32,767 nt of DNA from Pseudomonas costantinii (GCF_001870435.1 NZ_MDDR01000011.1:1-32767), one strand, 5' to 3'. Shown: positions 7,772-15,633, numbered from the stretch's first letter. The notes: generated by a model not told the origin, from the sequence alone. Numbers and translations are program-made.

Positions 7772-8776
7772 ATGCTACGTATCGCTGTTCTCGGTGCCGG
7801 GCGCATCGCCAAGATCCACGCCGCCAACGTCGCCGCCCATCCCAATGCCACGCTGGTGCTGGTGGCTGACCCCTGGCGCGAAGGCGTCGATGCGCTGAGC
7901 ACGCAACTGGGCTGCGAGGCGGCCTACGATTGCGCTGCTGTACTTACCCGCAAAGACATCGACGCCGTGGTCATCGGCACGCCCACCGACACCCATATCG
8001 ACCTGCTGCTGGCGGCGGTGGCCGAAGGCAAGGCGGTACTCTGCGAGAAGCCCATCGACCTTGATATCGCCAAGGCCCGCAGCGCCGCGCAAGCCGTTGA
8101 GCGCCAAGGCGGTAAAGTGATGCTCGGTTTCAATCGTCGCTTTGACCCGGACATGCTGCGCCTGCGCCAGGCCCTCGACGCCGGCCAGATTGGCGCTGTG
8201 CGCCAAGTGATCATCACCAGTCGCGACCCCGGCCTGGCACCGCGTGACTACCTGGAACACTCAGGCGGCATCCTGCGCGACATGACCATCCACGACTTCG
8301 ACACTGCCCGCCACTTGCTCGGTGAAGAACCGGTGGAAGTCAGTGCTTTCGCCAGCCGCCTGGTGGACCCGAGCCTGGAGCAGATCGATGACTATGACAG
8401 CGTGATGGTGTTGCTGCGCACCGCCTCCGGCAAGCAATGCCACATCAACTGCTGCCGCCAGGCGGTGTATGGCTACGACCAGCGCGTGGAGGTATCCGGC
8501 GCCAACGGTGTGCTGCTGACCGATAACCATCGTCCCAGTACTTTGCGCCACTGGAGTGCTGAGCACACCGAGGCGCTGGAGCCGTTGCAGCATTTTTTCC
8601 TGGAGCGGTACGCGGATGCTTATCGCAATGAGCTGACGCAATTCATTGACGCGCTGAACAGCGGGCGGGCGTTGCCGACCAGTGTGCGTGATGGGTTGTA
8701 TGCGCTGCATCTGGCGGATTGTGCGCTGGAGTCGGTGAAGACGGGGAGAAGTGTGGCGGTTAACTACGGTTTGTGA
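7772..8776 (+). CDS. iolG: Inositol 2-dehydrogenase-like oxidoreductase (Gfo/Idh/MocA family)
   Basis: A 334-residue NAD-dependent dehydrogenase. The Rossmann motif GAGRIAKIH begins at residue 8. EKP at 92-94 gives the catalytic K93, and GGILRDMTIHDFD gives D170 and H174; this K/D/H pattern and its spacing closely match IolG enzymes. NRRFDPDM (121-128), the LVDP segment and YGYDQRVEV are also characteristic of myo-inositol 2-dehydrogenases, which oxidise inositol to scyllo-inosose. A good ribosome site (CAGGAG) precedes the ATG. It is probably co-transcribed with the LacI gene and ends before a strong terminator. No other iol gene (iolB-E) is present, so a related inositol or sugar may be the true substrate. 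Confidence 0.8.
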   Translation: MLRIAVLGAGRIAKIHAANVAAHPNATLVLVADPWREGVDALSTQLGCEAAYDCAAVLTRKDIDAVVIGTPTDTHIDLLLAAVAEGKAVLCEKPIDLDIAKARSAAQAVERQGGKVMLGFNRRFDPDMLRLRQALDAGQIGAVRQVIITSRDPGLAPRDYLEHSGGILRDMTIHDFDTARHLLGEEPVEVSAFASRLVDPSLEQIDDYDSVMVLLRTASGKQCHINCCRQAVYGYDQRVEVSGANGVLLTDNHRPSTLRHWSAEHTEALEPLQHFFLERYADAYRNELTQFIDALNSGRALPTSVRDGLYALHLADCALESVKTGRSVAVNYGL

Positions 8777-8823
8777 GGGCGACGCCCTATGCTGACTCCA
8801 AGTATAGGACGGGGCTGTACAAC

Positions 8824-8881
8824 ACTGAGGAGAACCGCCCTATTGCTGTGAGCTCAAGGCGGTTTCCTCAGTAGGGTTTTT
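8824..8881 (+). terminator. Strong rho-independent terminator
   Basis: The arm at 8824-8839 (ACTGAGGAGAACCGCC) pairs with 8858-8872 (GGCGGTTTCCTCAGT), with one bulged base. The stem is followed by AGGG and then five T at 8877-8881. It ends the LacI-IolG transcript. The converging MFS gene stops at 8880, so the stem may also act on that transcript, although no T run follows on that strand. Confidence 0.85.
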
Positions 8882-10091
8882 AAACGCCTTTAGTGGAAGG
8901 CAGCAGTATGGTTAGAACCCCCACCAGCGGCAGGAACGAGCACAATTTGTAGACGTACTCGATGCCGTGGCTATCGGCGAGCAAACCCAGCAACGCGGCA
9001 CCAATCCCACTGAAACCAAACATCAGGCCGAAGAACACACCGGCAATCATCCCTACATTGCCCGGCACCAGTTCCTGGGCAAACACCACGATGGCCGAGA
9101 ATGCCGAAGCGAGCACAAAGCCGATCACTACGCTGAGCACCGCTGTCCAGAACAGGTCGACATAGGGCAGGGCCAGGGTGAAGGGCGCGGCGCCGAGGAT
9201 GGAAAACCAAATGACTTTCTTGCGGCCGATTTTGTCGCCAATCGGGCCACCCACGAAGGTGCCGACGGCCACGGCGCCGAGAAACAGGAACAGGTACATC
9301 TGGGAGCTGGCAACTGACAGGTGGAATTTTTCAATCAGGTAAAAGGTGAAGTAGCTGGTCAGGCTGGTCATGTAGAAGTACTTGGAAAACACCAGCACTG
9401 CCAGCACCACCAAGGCGAAGGTTACGCGGCGTTTCGACAGACCGTGGGTGGCTTTACCGCCGCTCTTGAGCTTGAACAGGTTGAGGTGGTTGCGGTACCA
9501 GCGGCTTAAGCCATACAGCACCAGGATTGCGAACACGGCGAACAGCCCGAACCAGGCGATATGGGTTTGGCCGTAGGGAATGATGATCGCCGCCGCCAGC
9601 AACGGGCCGAATGCGCTGCCGGTGTTGCCGCCGACCTGGAAGGTTGATTGTGCCAGGCCGTAACGTCCGCCGGAGGCCAGGCGCGCGACACGGGAGGTTT
9701 CCGGGTGAAAGGTCGACGAACCGACGCCCACCAGCGCCGCCGCCAGCAGGATCGCCGGGAAGGTGCCGACAAACGCCAACATCAAAATACCGATCAAGGT
9801 ACTCACCATGCCAGCGGGCAGCAGCCAGGGCTTGGGGTGACGGTCGGTGTGGTAGCCGATCCATGGTTGCAACAAGGACGCGGTCAGTTGGAAGGTGAGG
9901 GTGATCAGGCCCACCTGGGTAAAACTGAGCCCGTAGTTGGCTTTGAGCATCGGGTAGATCGACGGCAGCACGGCCTGGATCAGGTCATTGATCATGTGCG
10001 CCAGGGCACAGGCGCCGAGAACGCGCATGACCAAGGGGCTTACCTGGGGCGTAGTGGTTGCAGCGGCGGGTGACGCGGTCAGTGTCGACAT
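8880..10091 (-). CDS. fsr: Fosmidomycin-resistance (Fsr) type MFS efflux transporter
   Basis: A 403-residue inner-membrane exporter with about 12 hydrophobic helices. The segments HMINDLIQAVLPSIYPMLK, LLQPWIGYHTDRHPKPW, GSSTFHPETSRVARLASGGRYGLAQSTFQVGGNTGSAFGP and FVGGPIGDKIGRKKV are characteristic of the Fsr branch of the major facilitator superfamily, whose E. coli member exports fosmidomycin by proton antiport. The ATG at 10091 is accepted. An AraC-family gene diverges across 145 bp and is the likely regulator. The native substrate is unknown; a toxic small molecule is likely. Confidence 0.88.
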   Translation of the reverse strand: MSTLTASPAAATTTPQVSPLVMRVLGACALAHMINDLIQAVLPSIYPMLKANYGLSFTQVGLITLTFQLTASLLQPWIGYHTDRHPKPWLLPAGMVSTLIGILMLAFVGTFPAILLAAALVGVGSSTFHPETSRVARLASGGRYGLAQSTFQVGGNTGSAFGPLLAAAIIIPYGQTHIAWFGLFAVFAILVLYGLSRWYRNHLNLFKLKSGGKATHGLSKRRVTFALVVLAVLVFSKYFYMTSLTSYFTFYLIEKFHLSVASSQMYLFLFLGAVAVGTFVGGPIGDKIGRKKVIWFSILGAAPFTLALPYVDLFWTAVLSVVIGFVLASAFSAIVVFAQELVPGNVGMIAGVFFGLMFGFSGIGAALLGLLADSHGIEYVYKLCSFLPLVGVLTILLPSTKGV

Positions 10092-10124
10092 GCAGGCATT
10101 CCATACAAGGCAGCGAACAGGGGC

Positions 10125-10144
10125 GGCGAGTACTTAAGCTCGCC
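10125..10144. promoter_or_regulatory. Inverted repeat between fsr and araC-type gene
   Basis: GGCGAG (10125-10130) and CTCGCC (10139-10144) are separated by TACTTAAG in the 145-bp divergent promoter region. It is a plausible binding site for the adjacent AraC-family protein, but AraC-type sites are usually direct repeats, so this is tentative. Confidence 0.35.
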
Positions 10145-10236
10145 ACCTATTACAAAATGATTCGGCGTTTATGCTAGATTCGTCGAAAATGCCTGTCTCA
10201 CGAAATTCGGGCAGTAACCATCGCAAAAAGGGCGAA

Positions 10237-11010
10237 ATGATCAAATCACTGGATAAATTTTTGCGAGAGATCGATGAGGGCGACTGGGCTGTGATCAGTT
10301 CCGCCACCGACTATCCCGAGAACTGGGTGATCCCCGACCACAGCCACGAGAAGCACCAACTGCTGTACGCCATCGAAGGCGTGATGGTGGTGCACTCGGC
10401 ACAGAACCAGTGGACGGTACCGTCCAATCGCGGATTCTGGATGCCCAGCGGGCAAGTCCACTCGCTGCGCTGTGTCGGGCCGCTGAAAATGCGCAGCGTA
10501 TTCGTGCGCCCCGACAGCTTCCCGAACCTGCCGACCGAGACCAAGGCGGTCAGTGTTTCGCCTTTGCTGAGCGAGTTGATCAAAGCGTCGGTCAGTTTGA
10601 AGCCGCCCTACACAGAAGATTCTCGCGACGCCAGGATCATGCACCTGATCCTCGATGAACTCGCCATCTTACCCGCCTTACCGCTGTCGCTGCCCCAGCC
10701 CGCCGACCCGCGTATCAACCGAATTTGCCTGGCGCTGCAGCACGATCCCGGCGATGCCTCGACGGTAGCGGATTGGAGTGATCGACTTGATCTGGACCAG
10801 AAGACCATCCAGCGTTTGTTCCGCAAGGAAACCGGCATGACCTTCGGCCAGTGGCGCCAGCAGGCGCGGTTGCTGTTGGCGCTGGAACGTATGGCAGTGG
10901 GGGAGAAGATCATCGATGTCGCCATCGAGTTGGGCTATGAAAGCCCGAGCGCCTTTACCAGCATGTTCAAGAAACAGTTCGGCAAGACGCCGAGTCATTT
11001 TTTCAGGTAG
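10237..11010 (+). CDS. AraC-family regulator with cupin sensor domain
   Basis: A 257-residue regulator. The amino-terminal cupin-like domain (residues about 20-95) includes PDHSHEKHQLLYAIEGVMVV and GFWMPSGQVHSL. The carboxy-terminal DNA-binding domain (about 160-257) contains both helix-turn-helix units: WSDRLDLDQKTIQRLFRKET, and DVAIELGYESPSAFTSMFKK followed by the typical end FGKTPSHFF. The ATG at 10237 opens MIKSLDKFLREID, where family homology would begin; an upstream in-frame ATG at 10171 is less likely. Divergent orientation to fsr makes fsr the likely target. The inducer is probably the exported compound. Confidence 0.88.
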   Translation: MIKSLDKFLREIDEGDWAVISSATDYPENWVIPDHSHEKHQLLYAIEGVMVVHSAQNQWTVPSNRGFWMPSGQVHSLRCVGPLKMRSVFVRPDSFPNLPTETKAVSVSPLLSELIKASVSLKPPYTEDSRDARIMHLILDELAILPALPLSLPQPADPRINRICLALQHDPGDASTVADWSDRLDLDQKTIQRLFRKETGMTFGQWRQQARLLLALERMAVGEKIIDVAIELGYESPSAFTSMFKKQFGKTPSHFFR

Positions 11011-11093
11011 TGCTAGTCGATCTGCGGATACGAAACAATTCACCGTTTTTTGCGGATGTGATGAGCTTCATCAATCCCCAGGGAGTTATCAAG

Positions 11094-11624
11094 ATGCCCG
11101 TCAACGCCTCACGCCTCATCTACCGCAAGCCACAACCGAGTGACGTGCAGCGACTGTTTGCGATCTTCGGCGACCCGCAGACCAACCTGTTCAACCCCGC
11201 CGGCCCCATGGCGAGCCTTGCCGACGCGCAACGCTTGCTGAACCATTGGCTCGAACAATGGGCTGCCCACGGTTACGGCTGGTGGGCGATTGCCCGTCGC
11301 GAGAAGCCTGAGCACATCATCGGCTTTGGTGGCGTGGCGTCACTCAATTACCTGAACGAGCGACGCATCAATCTTGGCTATCGCTTTGCCGTCGAGGCCT
11401 GGGGGCAGGGCTATGCCACCGAGGTCGGCCGCGATGCCTTGGTGTTGGCATTTGAGACGCTCGGTTTACCCGAGGTATTCGGGCTGGTGCGGCCCGATCA
11501 CGCAGCATCGATTCGGGTGTTGGAAAAGCTCGGTATGCAGCGCTTCGGCAGTCTCGATGATGTCCCCGGCAAAGCGCCGAGCGTGGTATTCCGGGTTTGT
11601 CATCCTATGACTGCGCATTCCTGA
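11094..11624 (+). CDS. GNAT-family N-acetyltransferase (RimJ/RimL type)
   Basis: A 176-residue acetyltransferase. The family pattern is clear: an amino-terminal RLIYRKPQPSDVQRLFAIFGDPQT, a central WWAIARREKPEHIIGFGGV strand, the acetyl-CoA loop in WGQGYATEVGRDAL, and the closing VRPDHAASIRVLEKLGMQRFG. It would move an acetyl group from acetyl-CoA to an amine of a protein or small molecule; the acceptor cannot be told. The ATG at 11094 has GGGAG about 10 bases upstream and is preferred to the longer frame from 11010, which overlaps the end of the AraC gene. It stands alone, 83 bp after the AraC gene. Confidence 0.88.
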   Translation: MPVNASRLIYRKPQPSDVQRLFAIFGDPQTNLFNPAGPMASLADAQRLLNHWLEQWAAHGYGWWAIARREKPEHIIGFGGVASLNYLNERRINLGYRFAVEAWGQGYATEVGRDALVLAFETLGLPEVFGLVRPDHAASIRVLEKLGMQRFGSLDDVPGKAPSVVFRVCHPMTAHS

Positions 11625-11671
11625 TTATTTCAATATCTGCGTAACACCTCGATAAACCGCAATCTTTGAGA

Positions 11672-11700
11672 TTGACAGCGGATAGGGAGCCCGCTATAAA
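11672..11700 (+). promoter_or_regulatory. Sigma70 promoter of the MFS symporter gene
   Basis: TTGACA at 11672-11677 and TATAAA at 11695-11700 are separated by exactly 17 bases, a near-consensus sigma70 promoter. The start codon is 68 bp further on. A GntR/FadR-like operator begins 9 bases after the -10 box. Confidence 0.75.
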
Positions 11701-11708
11701 AGTTGTAG

Positions 11709-11719
11709 TTGTACGACGA
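11709..11719 (+). promoter_or_regulatory. Candidate GntR/FadR-subfamily operator
   Basis: TTGTACGACGA fits the FadR-subfamily pattern T-N-G-T-NNN-A-C-N-A exactly. It lies where transcription should begin from the promoter at 11672-11700, so binding would repress the symporter gene. No GntR-family gene lies in the window; the regulator would be encoded elsewhere. Confidence 0.5.
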
Positions 11720-11767
11720 CATATGACGTTACGTGTGTCCTACCTAAAAACAATAAAAAGTGATGCC

Positions 11768-13171
11768 ATGAATTTGAATGAGCCCATCAATGCCCAGCGC
11801 GTTGGCCAAGCTGTAGGCAATTATCGCTGGACCATCTGCGCGATGTTGTTCTTTGCCACCACCGTCAACTACCTCGACCGCCAAGTACTCAGTCTGTTAG
11901 CGCCGCAACTGTCGACGCAATTTGGCTGGAGCAACACCGACTACGCCAACATTGCGGCGGTGTTCCAGTTTGTCTATGCGATCTCCATGCTGTTTGCGGG
12001 ACGCTTTGTCGACAAGATCGGCACCAAGGCCGCATACGTGGTGGCGATTGGTATCTGGTCCACAGGCGCCATCATGCATGCGTTCGCGGTGCCGATGGGC
12101 GAGGGCGTCGCGGCGATCAGCGGTGCGATCGGGTTGGCGGTGATTCCCGTGTCGATTGCTGGTTTCATGCTGTCACGCGCAGTGTTGGCGATTGGCGAGG
12201 CGGGCAACTTCCCGATTGCGATCAAAGCCACCGCTGAATACTTCCCGAAAAAAGAACGCTCCCTGGCTACCGGTATTTTCAACTCTGGCGCGAACGTGGG
12301 CGCGATCCTGGCGCCGATTTGCGTGCCGCTGATCGCAGGCCTGTGGGGCTGGGAAGCGGCTTTTATCGTGATTGGTGCATTGGGCTTCGTGTGGGTCGCG
12401 GTGTGGATCGCCCTTTACCAGAAACCGGACCAGCAAAAGCGCTTGTCGGCCGCAGAACTGGCCTACATCCGCAGCGACCAGACCGTGCAGCCGTTCACGC
12501 CTGCAGTAGCGGGCGAGGCACCTAAAAAAGTCTCGTGGTTCAAGCTGCTGACCTACCGCCAGACATGGGCGTTTGCCTTCGGCAAATTCATGACCGACGG
12601 CGTGTGGTGGTTCTTTCTGTTCTGGCTGCCCACCTACCTGTCGGCGCAATACGGCATGAAAGGCGCCGATATCGTGATGCCGCTGGCCGTGTTGTACAGC
12701 ATGACCATGGTCGGCAGCATCGGTGGCGGCTGGTTCCCCAGCTACTTCATGGCGCGTGGTGATGCACCGTATGACGGGCGTATGAAAGCCATGCTGGTGA
12801 TTGCGCTATTCCCGCTGGTGGTATTGCTGGCGCAGCCGTTCGGTTACCTCGGTTTCTGGGTGCCCGTGTTACTGATTGGCGTGGGTGCCTCGGCGCACCA
12901 AGCGTGGTCGTGCAATATCTTCACGACCGTATCCGACATGTTCCCGCAAAAAACCGTGGCCTCGGTGGTCGGCATCGGCGGTATGGCCGGCGGCTTGGGC
13001 GGTGTGGTGATGACCAAGATCGGCGGTTGGGTGTTCGACTACTACAAATCCATCAATGACATTCACACCGGCTACATGATCATGTTCGCGATCTGTGCGC
13101 TGGCTTACCTGGTGGCGTGGAGCGTGATGAAAGCGCTGGTGCCGCGCCATAAGGAAATCACTGATCTGTAA
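11768..13171 (+). CDS. MFS symporter of the hexuronate/anion:cation type
   Basis: A 467-residue inner-membrane transporter with about 12 hydrophobic helices. The first helix region, RWTICAMLFFATTVNYLDRQVLSLLAPQLS, is the signature of the anion:cation symporter group that includes ExuT and the galactarate/glucarate carriers. GRFVDKIGTKAAY and GEAGNFPIAIKATAEYFPKKERSLATGIFNSGANVG are further matches. It probably imports a hexuronate or another sugar acid with protons. The ATG at 11768 opens MNLNEPINAQ; upstream in-frame starts lie inside the promoter region and are rejected. It is a single gene with its own strong promoter. Confidence 0.85.
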   Translation: MNLNEPINAQRVGQAVGNYRWTICAMLFFATTVNYLDRQVLSLLAPQLSTQFGWSNTDYANIAAVFQFVYAISMLFAGRFVDKIGTKAAYVVAIGIWSTGAIMHAFAVPMGEGVAAISGAIGLAVIPVSIAGFMLSRAVLAIGEAGNFPIAIKATAEYFPKKERSLATGIFNSGANVGAILAPICVPLIAGLWGWEAAFIVIGALGFVWVAVWIALYQKPDQQKRLSAAELAYIRSDQTVQPFTPAVAGEAPKKVSWFKLLTYRQTWAFAFGKFMTDGVWWFFLFWLPTYLSAQYGMKGADIVMPLAVLYSMTMVGSIGGGWFPSYFMARGDAPYDGRMKAMLVIALFPLVVLLAQPFGYLGFWVPVLLIGVGASAHQAWSCNIFTTVSDMFPQKTVASVVGIGGMAGGLGGVVMTKIGGWVFDYYKSINDIHTGYMIMFAICALAYLVAWSVMKALVPRHKEITDL

Positions 13172-13180
13172 GGTGTAACT

Positions 13181-13204
13181 TCCCGCGCTGCACGCAGCGC
13201 GGGA
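13181..13204. terminator. GC-rich hairpin between convergent genes
   Basis: TCCCGCGCTG and CAGCGCGGGA form a perfect 10-bp stem around CACG. It lies between the symporter stop (13171) and the convergent MarR-GNAT stop (13210). There is no T run on either side, so it may stabilise transcript ends or act as a weak bidirectional terminator. Confidence 0.55.
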
Positions 13205-13209
13205 GGGCA

Positions 13210-14130
13210 TTACAGCTCACGGGTCCAGGTTTCACTGATCAGTGTCTTGCCGAAACTGACGGTTGGCTCTTCCTCCACCAAGGTGAACCCGGCCTTCTGG
13301 TAGAGCTTGCGCGCATCGGTCAGGATGTTCACCGTCCACAACATCATGCTTTTGTAGCCGGCATGCCGAGCAAAGCGCAGGCATTCATCCACCAGGCGAT
13401 GACCGATACCCATGCCTCGCGCACTGGCGTCCACGTAGAGCATGCGCAGCTTGGCCGTGGTTTCGTCATGGCGAACGACGAACACCGAACCCACCACCTC
13501 GCCGTCCTTTTCCGCGATCCAGCAGCGCTCGGATGCCGGGTCAAACTCGCGCAAGTACCTGGCGACAATCTCCGCCACCAACGCTTCGAACTCCCAGTTC
13601 CAGTTGTACTCGCGTGCGTACAGTGCGGATTGCTGTTGCACCACCAGGCCCATGTCACCTGGTTGCGGGTCGCGCAGCAGGTAGCTTGGCGCGCCGCCTT
13701 GCAGCAGCGCCTGGATGCGCTGCATCGCTGCGGTCAGTTGCTGTTGTTGCAGTTCCGGCAAGCCTTCCAGCAAGGCGATAACTTCCTGTTGAGTCTTTTG
13801 CTCCAGCGGCGTCAGCACCGATCGGCCGAGATCGCTGAGGTGCAGTTGCACCGCGCGCGCATCGGTGACGGAACGGACTTTCTGGATCAGGCCTTTCTTT
13901 TCCAGCCCGCTGATCAGCCGGCTCAGGTAGCCCGCATCCAGGCCCAGCATCTGGCACAGGTCGGCGCTGGTCAGGTCGCCACGGGAGGACAACTCGTACA
14001 TCACCCGAATTTCAGTGAGTGAGAAGTCGCTTTGCAGCAGGTGCTCCTGCAGCACGCCGATCTGGTGCGTGTAGAAACGGTTAAAGCCACGGATGATGCC
14101 GGCGCGTTCGGTAAGAATGCTGGTAGACAT
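13210..14130 (-). CDS. MarR-GNAT fusion: winged-helix regulator with acetyltransferase domain
   Basis: A 306-residue two-domain protein. Residues about 1-145 are a MarR-type winged helix (LTEIRVMYELSSRGDLTSADLCQMLGLDAGYLSRLISGLEKKGLIQKVRSVTDARAVQLHLSDLG). Residues about 150-300 are a GNAT acetyltransferase with the acetyl-CoA loop ARGMGIGHRLVDECLRFAR and the closing LYQKAGFTLVEEE. The ATG at 14130 is chosen because the promoter and two operator palindromes lie immediately upstream; the frame extends to 14340 but would run through them. Such fusions are widespread in bacteria; whether acetylation controls DNA binding is not known to me. It diverges from the kinase/nucleotidyltransferase pair. 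Confidence 0.9.
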   Translation of the reverse strand: MSTSILTERAGIIRGFNRFYTHQIGVLQEHLLQSDFSLTEIRVMYELSSRGDLTSADLCQMLGLDAGYLSRLISGLEKKGLIQKVRSVTDARAVQLHLSDLGRSVLTPLEQKTQQEVIALLEGLPELQQQQLTAAMQRIQALLQGGAPSYLLRDPQPGDMGLVVQQQSALYAREYNWNWEFEALVAEIVARYLREFDPASERCWIAEKDGEVVGSVFVVRHDETTAKLRMLYVDASARGMGIGHRLVDECLRFARHAGYKSMMLWTVNILTDARKLYQKAGFTLVEEEPTVSFGKTLISETWTREL

Positions 14131-14146
14131 GACAGTGCCCTGATGG

Positions 14147-14189
14147 TTGCCTTTGGCAATTATATTGTTGCCTTTAGCAAGTATGTCAA
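14147..14189 (-). promoter_or_regulatory. Promoter with two tandem palindromic operators for the MarR-GNAT gene
   Basis: On the minus strand TTGACA (14184-14189) and TATAAT (14159-14164) are perfect sigma70 hexamers, 19 bases apart. Two 13-base sites occur on the plus strand: TTGCCTTTGGCAA (14147-14159, arms TTGCC/GGCAA) and TTGCCTTTAGCAA (14168-14180, arms TTGC/GCAA). Their starts are 21 bp apart, two turns of DNA. One fills the -35/-10 spacer and the other abuts the -10 box. This strongly suggests autoregulation by the MarR-GNAT protein, and perhaps control of the divergent kinase gene. Confidence 0.75.
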
Positions 14190-14325
14190 ACATTTTGCAG
14201 GGTGATTCCACACCCATCCTTGCATCGGCTTCGCAGGCCAATACAGAACAGTCCTGGGGTTGATGGTTGTTGCCTCCTTGCAATCCGCCGGGCATTCTCC
14301 TCGAACTGACATAAGGAACCCTCTG

Positions 14326-14805
14326 ATGCCAACCCTGCATCTACTGTGCGGCAAGATTGCCTCCGGCAAGTCCACCCTCGCCAAGACCCTCGTCGCTGAA
14401 CACGCGGCCATTGTGCTCAGCGAAGATCAATGGCTCGCGCAGCTCTATCCCGTTGAGATCCTGTCCATTGCCGATTACCTGCGCTGTGCTCAGCGGATTC
14501 GCGGTGTACTGGGGCCACTGGTGATCAATCTGCTGAAGTCAGGCGTTAACGTGGTGCTGGACTTTCCCGCCAACACACTGGCCAACCGCGAATGGTTGCT
14601 CAGCCTGGCACAGGCGGCTGAAGTGCCGCACTGCCTGCATTACCTTGAACTGGACGACGCCACTTGCCGCGCCAGGCTGCATGCGCGTAATGCCCAGGGT
14701 GAGCATGATTTTGCCGCAACCGATGCCGAGTTTGACCTGATCACCCGCCACTTCTGTGTGCCGAGTGAGGCAGAGGGGCTGGTGATCGAGGTACATCGCC
14801 CGTGA
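14326..14805 (+). CDS. Small P-loop kinase-like ATPase
   Basis: A 159-residue protein with a Walker A motif at residues 9-17 (GKIASGKST) and a Walker B-like strand NVVLDFPA. Its size and the order (P-loop, SEDQWLAQLYP, LDFPANTLANREWL, HYLELDDATCRARLHARN lid) fit a small-molecule or nucleic-acid kinase of the adenylate-kinase/chloramphenicol-phosphotransferase/PNK-like group rather than a large AAA machine. The ATG at 14326 has AAGGAAC upstream. Its TGA overlaps the GTG start of the nucleotidyltransferase (GTGA), so the two are translationally coupled. The substrate is unknown. Possible roles are antibiotic modification or salvage of a metabolite. Confidence 0.8.
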   Translation: MPTLHLLCGKIASGKSTLAKTLVAEHAAIVLSEDQWLAQLYPVEILSIADYLRCAQRIRGVLGPLVINLLKSGVNVVLDFPANTLANREWLLSLAQAAEVPHCLHYLELDDATCRARLHARNAQGEHDFAATDAEFDLITRHFCVPSEAEGLVIEVHRP

Positions 14806-15578
14806 GCACAGTGCAGCCTACAGGTGTCGATGCGAATGGCTTTGTCCTGAGCGTTGTCGATGCTCCCCTACAGCCTGAATTTCAGCCCTTGCTGGCGGAT
14901 GTCTGTGCGACGCTTTCGCAGGCAGACATTGGCCTGGATGGGATTTATGTCTATGGCAGTGTCGCCAGGGGCGATGCGGTGCCCGGTGATTCGGACCTTG
15001 ATCTCACGGTGGTATTTAGCGAGCCGCCTCATTCGCTGGCACTTGAGCAGTTGGAACTGCTCCGGCAGGCGCTGGAACTACGGCATCCGGTGGTCACCAA
15101 GATCGACGTCGATATTGGCCATCGCGCCGAAGTGCTGGCGCCCAAAAACAGTAATCGCTGGGGCTTCTGGCTCAAGCATCATTGCCGTTGTGTGTGGGGC
15201 GATGATCTCTCTCTGCGCTTCGAACGGTTTGAGCCCTCCCGTGAAATTGCCTTGGCCCTGAATGGTGACGTCGAACAGGTGTTGAACGGGTATCTGACGC
15301 GTATCAGCCACGCCGATAGCGTGCCGCAGCGACTTCGCTTGCAGCGTGAAGCTTCGCGCAAGCTGCTGCGTGCCACCCACACGCTGCGGGTGGAAGACGC
15401 GTTGATGTGGCCACACACCCTCGAGGAACATGTCGGGTTGTTCGTTCAGCATTACCCGACGATGCGTATCCAGATTGCGTACTTTCTGTTTGAGGCCCGT
15501 AACCCGAGTGCCGAGCGCGAGGCCTTTTCCACGCGACTGCAATCCTTTGTGGCCTGGATGGTTTCACAGCAGGGATAG
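14802..15578 (+). CDS. Pol-beta-type nucleotidyltransferase
   Basis: A 258-residue protein starting with GTG, overlapping the kinase stop by four bases. The nucleotidyltransferase signature is complete: YGSVARGDAVPGDSDLDLTVVF gives GS at 52-53 and the metal-binding D65 and D67. A third acidic strand lies in TKIDVDIGHR. The carboxy-terminal ~130 residues are helical (LNGYLTRISHADSVPQRLRLQREASRKLLRATHTL), like aminoglycoside-type adenylyltransferases. I see no HEPN R-x4-6-H motif, so it is not an obvious MNT/HEPN antitoxin. With the coupled kinase it may modify a small molecule or nucleic acid end; this is inference. Confidence 0.82.
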   Translation: MSTVQPTGVDANGFVLSVVDAPLQPEFQPLLADVCATLSQADIGLDGIYVYGSVARGDAVPGDSDLDLTVVFSEPPHSLALEQLELLRQALELRHPVVTKIDVDIGHRAEVLAPKNSNRWGFWLKHHCRCVWGDDLSLRFERFEPSREIALALNGDVEQVLNGYLTRISHADSVPQRLRLQREASRKLLRATHTLRVEDALMWPHTLEEHVGLFVQHYPTMRIQIAYFLFEARNPSAEREAFSTRLQSFVAWMVSQQG

Positions 15579-15587
15579 ATAGGTATA

Positions 15588-15624
15588 TTGGCGTTAAACC
15601 TCGTATTGCATACGCCAAGCCTAT
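15588..15624. promoter_or_regulatory. LysR-type binding region upstream of the LysR gene
   Basis: TTGGCGT (15588-15594) and ACGCCAA (15612-15618) form an inverted repeat. Overlapping it, ATAC-GCCAAGC-CTAT at 15610-15624 matches seven of eight fixed bases of the BenM/CatM-type box ATAC-N7-GTAT. It ends 10 bp before the regulator start codon, suiting autorepression. Confidence 0.55.
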
Positions 15625-15633
15625 GGATCGCTC

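Noticed and set aside
14802..15578. MNT/HEPN toxin-antitoxin reading of the kinase-nucleotidyltransferase pair
   Set aside because: The partner is a P-loop kinase, not a HEPN protein, and no HEPN motif is visible in either protein.
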